A DNA stretch of 7,191 nucleotides from NCBI GenBank assembly GCA_938004815.1, contig CALKVR010001152.1, positions 1 to 7,191 of the forward strand, written 5' to 3'. Positions within the stretch are counted from its first letter, which is position 1. Each line of letters begins with the position of its first letter. This DNA comes from an uncultured Polyangiaceae bacterium. GTDB taxonomy: Bacteria; Myxococcota_A; Polyangia; Polyangiales; Polyangiaceae. Shown in pieces: positions 5,871 through 7,191 of this stretch. The notes below the pieces were generated by a model, which did no database searches, had not been told where the DNA came from, and was given only the letters and a program-made list of their open reading frames with translations. The position numbers were made by a program, and so were the translations under genes.

Positions 5871-7191
5871 AGAACGCGCGACGGTGGCTGCGGCGCGCTG
5901 GCGCCGGCGTGGTGATCCTCCTGTTCGGCGCGTTCCTCGCCCCCGAGGTGATGGTGCGCGTCGCCAAGTCTCGCGCCAATACATGCCTCGCCCAGGCGGC
6001 GGCGGTGCGCGGGCCGGAGCTGCCCGATTGCGGCCACATCATCCATGACTTCGAGCTCCCCTCCGCGGTCTCCTACACGAGGCACGACGCGACGTACCGC
6101 GCCGAGGAGCTGTACGCGCGCGTCGCGATCAACCGCTACGTCGACGCGGCGGTCGGCGCGCCCGACCCCGAGCGCCTGCACCGCGCGTCCTTCGGTCTCC
6201 AGCGCGCACAAGAGATCATCGACAAGGGCTCGCAGCGCATCAGCCTCGAAGAGCTCGGCCCGGTCGTCGGCGCGCCGCACCTCGGCAAGTCATCGGCGTC
6301 GCTCGGCGATCGCACCACGCTGCTGCGGCAGCCCGAGTACTCGGGGCTGTGGTCGGTGCGCGTGGTCGTGCTCGACGCCGCCCTCCTCGAGGGCGATCTC
6401 GACCTCGCCGGCGACATCGCGGAGCGATACGCCGAGTGGGACCCGCGCGACGCCGATCTGCGCACGGCCGTGGCGGCGGTGCTCTGCATGACGAACCCAC
6501 GCCGTGGCCTCGAGCTGCTCGAGCGCGTCCCGCGCGACCGCGCCGAGCGGCGCTACGCCAACATCCAGCGCAACTTCGGCGAGGTGGTCGCGCTCCAAGA
6601 CGCCTGCTCGGCGAGGCTCGGGGAGGAGCCGCCCCCGCTCCCGCCCTCTGCCGGCGCCGGAGAGGCCGACGCGTACGAGGTGCGCCTCGCGACGGCCCTG
6701 CGCCTGCCGCAGCGAGGCCTGCATCGAGACACGCTGGTCTCCCGCGCGGTCGACCGCCTGCAAGGCGAGGGCGCGGGGGGCATCGATCCCGCGGTGCCGT
6801 TCGCCCGCGCCATGCTCGCCGCCTTCGTCTTCGCGGAGCCGGGCCCGGTGGATCCGGCGCTCGCTGTCACGCTCGTCTCACCCCGTCCCAACGAGGGCGC
6901 GCTCGCTCCGCGCCACCTGTCGCTTTCGTTCCTGCTCGACGCGCCGCCCGGCCTGCAGCCTCGCGCGCCGGCCGCCGTCCTCGAGCAGGGCGGGCGAGCC
7001 CTCCTCACTCTCTCTTCGCGGGCGGTGGCGCCGGAGCAGGAGCGCGGGCTCCGCGAGGCGGCGGCGATGGTGCTGACCCATGCCGCTGCCGGCCGAGCCC
7101 GCAGCGGCGACGCCGCCGAGGCCGACCGTCTCGCGGTCCTGGCCGCGGCCGCACGTGGCCTCTCGCCGCGCGAAGCGGCGCTCTCGAGGGC
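5867..7191 (+). CDS. Membrane-anchored protein of unknown function, 3' end beyond the window
   Basis: An open frame runs without a stop from the ATG at 5867 to the right edge (441 complete codons), so the gene is truncated by the window. The ATG overlaps the preceding stop (ATGA); a weak GAGG (5850-5853) lies 13 bases upstream. The N-terminus has basic residues (Lys2, Arg5, Arg6, Arg9, Arg10) followed by a hydrophobic segment at about 12-30, a signal anchor or uncleaved signal peptide, so the rest is probably periplasmic. Cys40 and Cys55 follow. The remainder is rich in Ala, Leu, Arg and Glu and looks largely helical; the part around 175-220 (repeated Ala-rich helices such as LLEGDLDLAGDIAERYAEWDPRDADLR) resembles TPR or SEL1-like solenoid helices. 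A Pro-rich stretch lies at about 254-262. I recognise no catalytic motif. Codon use matches its neighbours. It is likely co-transcribed with lipB and the zinc-ribbon gene, which need not mean a shared function. Confidence 0.75.
   Translation, partial: MKNARRWLRRAGAGVVILLFGAFLAPEVMVRVAKSRANTCLAQAAAVRGPELPDCGHIIHDFELPSAVSYTRHDATYRAEELYARVAINRYVDAAVGAPDPERLHRASFGLQRAQEIIDKGSQRISLEELGPVVGAPHLGKSSASLGDRTTLLRQPEYSGLWSVRVVVLDAALLEGDLDLAGDIAERYAEWDPRDADLRTAVAAVLCMTNPRRGLELLERVPRDRAERRYANIQRNFGEVVALQDACSARLGEEPPPLPPSAGAGEADAYEVRLATALRLPQRGLHRDTLVSRAVDRLQGEGAGGIDPAVPFARAMLAAFVFAEPGPVDPALAVTLVSPRPNEGALAPRHLSLSFLLDAPPGLQPRAPAAVLEQGGRALLTLSSRAVAPEQERGLREAAAMVLTHAAAGRARSGDAAEADRLAVLAAAARGLSPREAALSR

Noticed and set aside
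6045..6491. A 148-codon + strand frame in the membrane-protein gene
   Set aside because: The Ser/Arg/Thr-rich translation is a shadow; the frame from 5867 stays open to the window edge, starts with an anchor, and is coupled to the upstream gene.

Overview
The window is very GC-rich, with strong third-position G/C bias. It encodes a secreted matrixin with a MYXO-CTERM-like tail, a TPR-like/PEGA/beta-barrel envelope protein, a cysteine-rich lipoprotein of a kind I associate with Myxococcota, and a response-regulator/GAF/HD-GYP protein. Together these point to a myxobacterium-like member of the Myxococcota (probably Polyangia). This is inferred from gene content and composition only; no rRNA or other marker gene is present.

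Layout from left to right. (1) cyaY/frataxin, + strand, 16-345. (2) A secreted matrixin-like metalloprotease, - strand, 329-1225, overlapping the end of cyaY by 17 bp tail to tail. (3) A lipoprotein, + strand, 1250-1915, divergent from the protease across only 24 bp that carry overlapping -10-like elements for both directions. (4) A TPR-like/PEGA/C-terminal barrel envelope protein, - strand, 1920-3242, convergent with the lipoprotein gene at a 4-bp gap. (5) A receiver-GAF-HD-GYP c-di-GMP phosphodiesterase, + strand, 3307-4794, divergent from gene 4. (6) After a 90-bp gap ending in a strong hairpin, an apparent + strand operon: lipB (octanoyltransferase), a 66-aa four-cysteine zinc-ribbon/rubredoxin-like protein, and an N-terminally membrane-anchored protein of unknown function that runs off the right edge. 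These three are joined by 4-nt GTGA and ATGA stop/start overlaps.

The genes do not form one obvious pathway. cyaY (iron-sulfur assembly) and lipB (lipoate, whose next enzyme LipA is an Fe-S protein) are related in metabolism but lie far apart here. The middle block is cell-envelope and secreted proteins plus a c-di-GMP regulator. No tRNA, rRNA, CRISPR, IS element or phage gene was seen, and I find no convincing new multi-gene system. The most notable points are regulatory architecture: a hairpin that buries the likely lipB ribosome binding site, signs of leaderless transcription with -10-like hexamers just upstream of ATG, a shared bidirectional -10 element, and gene packing too tight for ordinary terminators. 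The small four-cysteine protein, whose two knuckles look rubredoxin-like but in reversed order, is the oddest protein.
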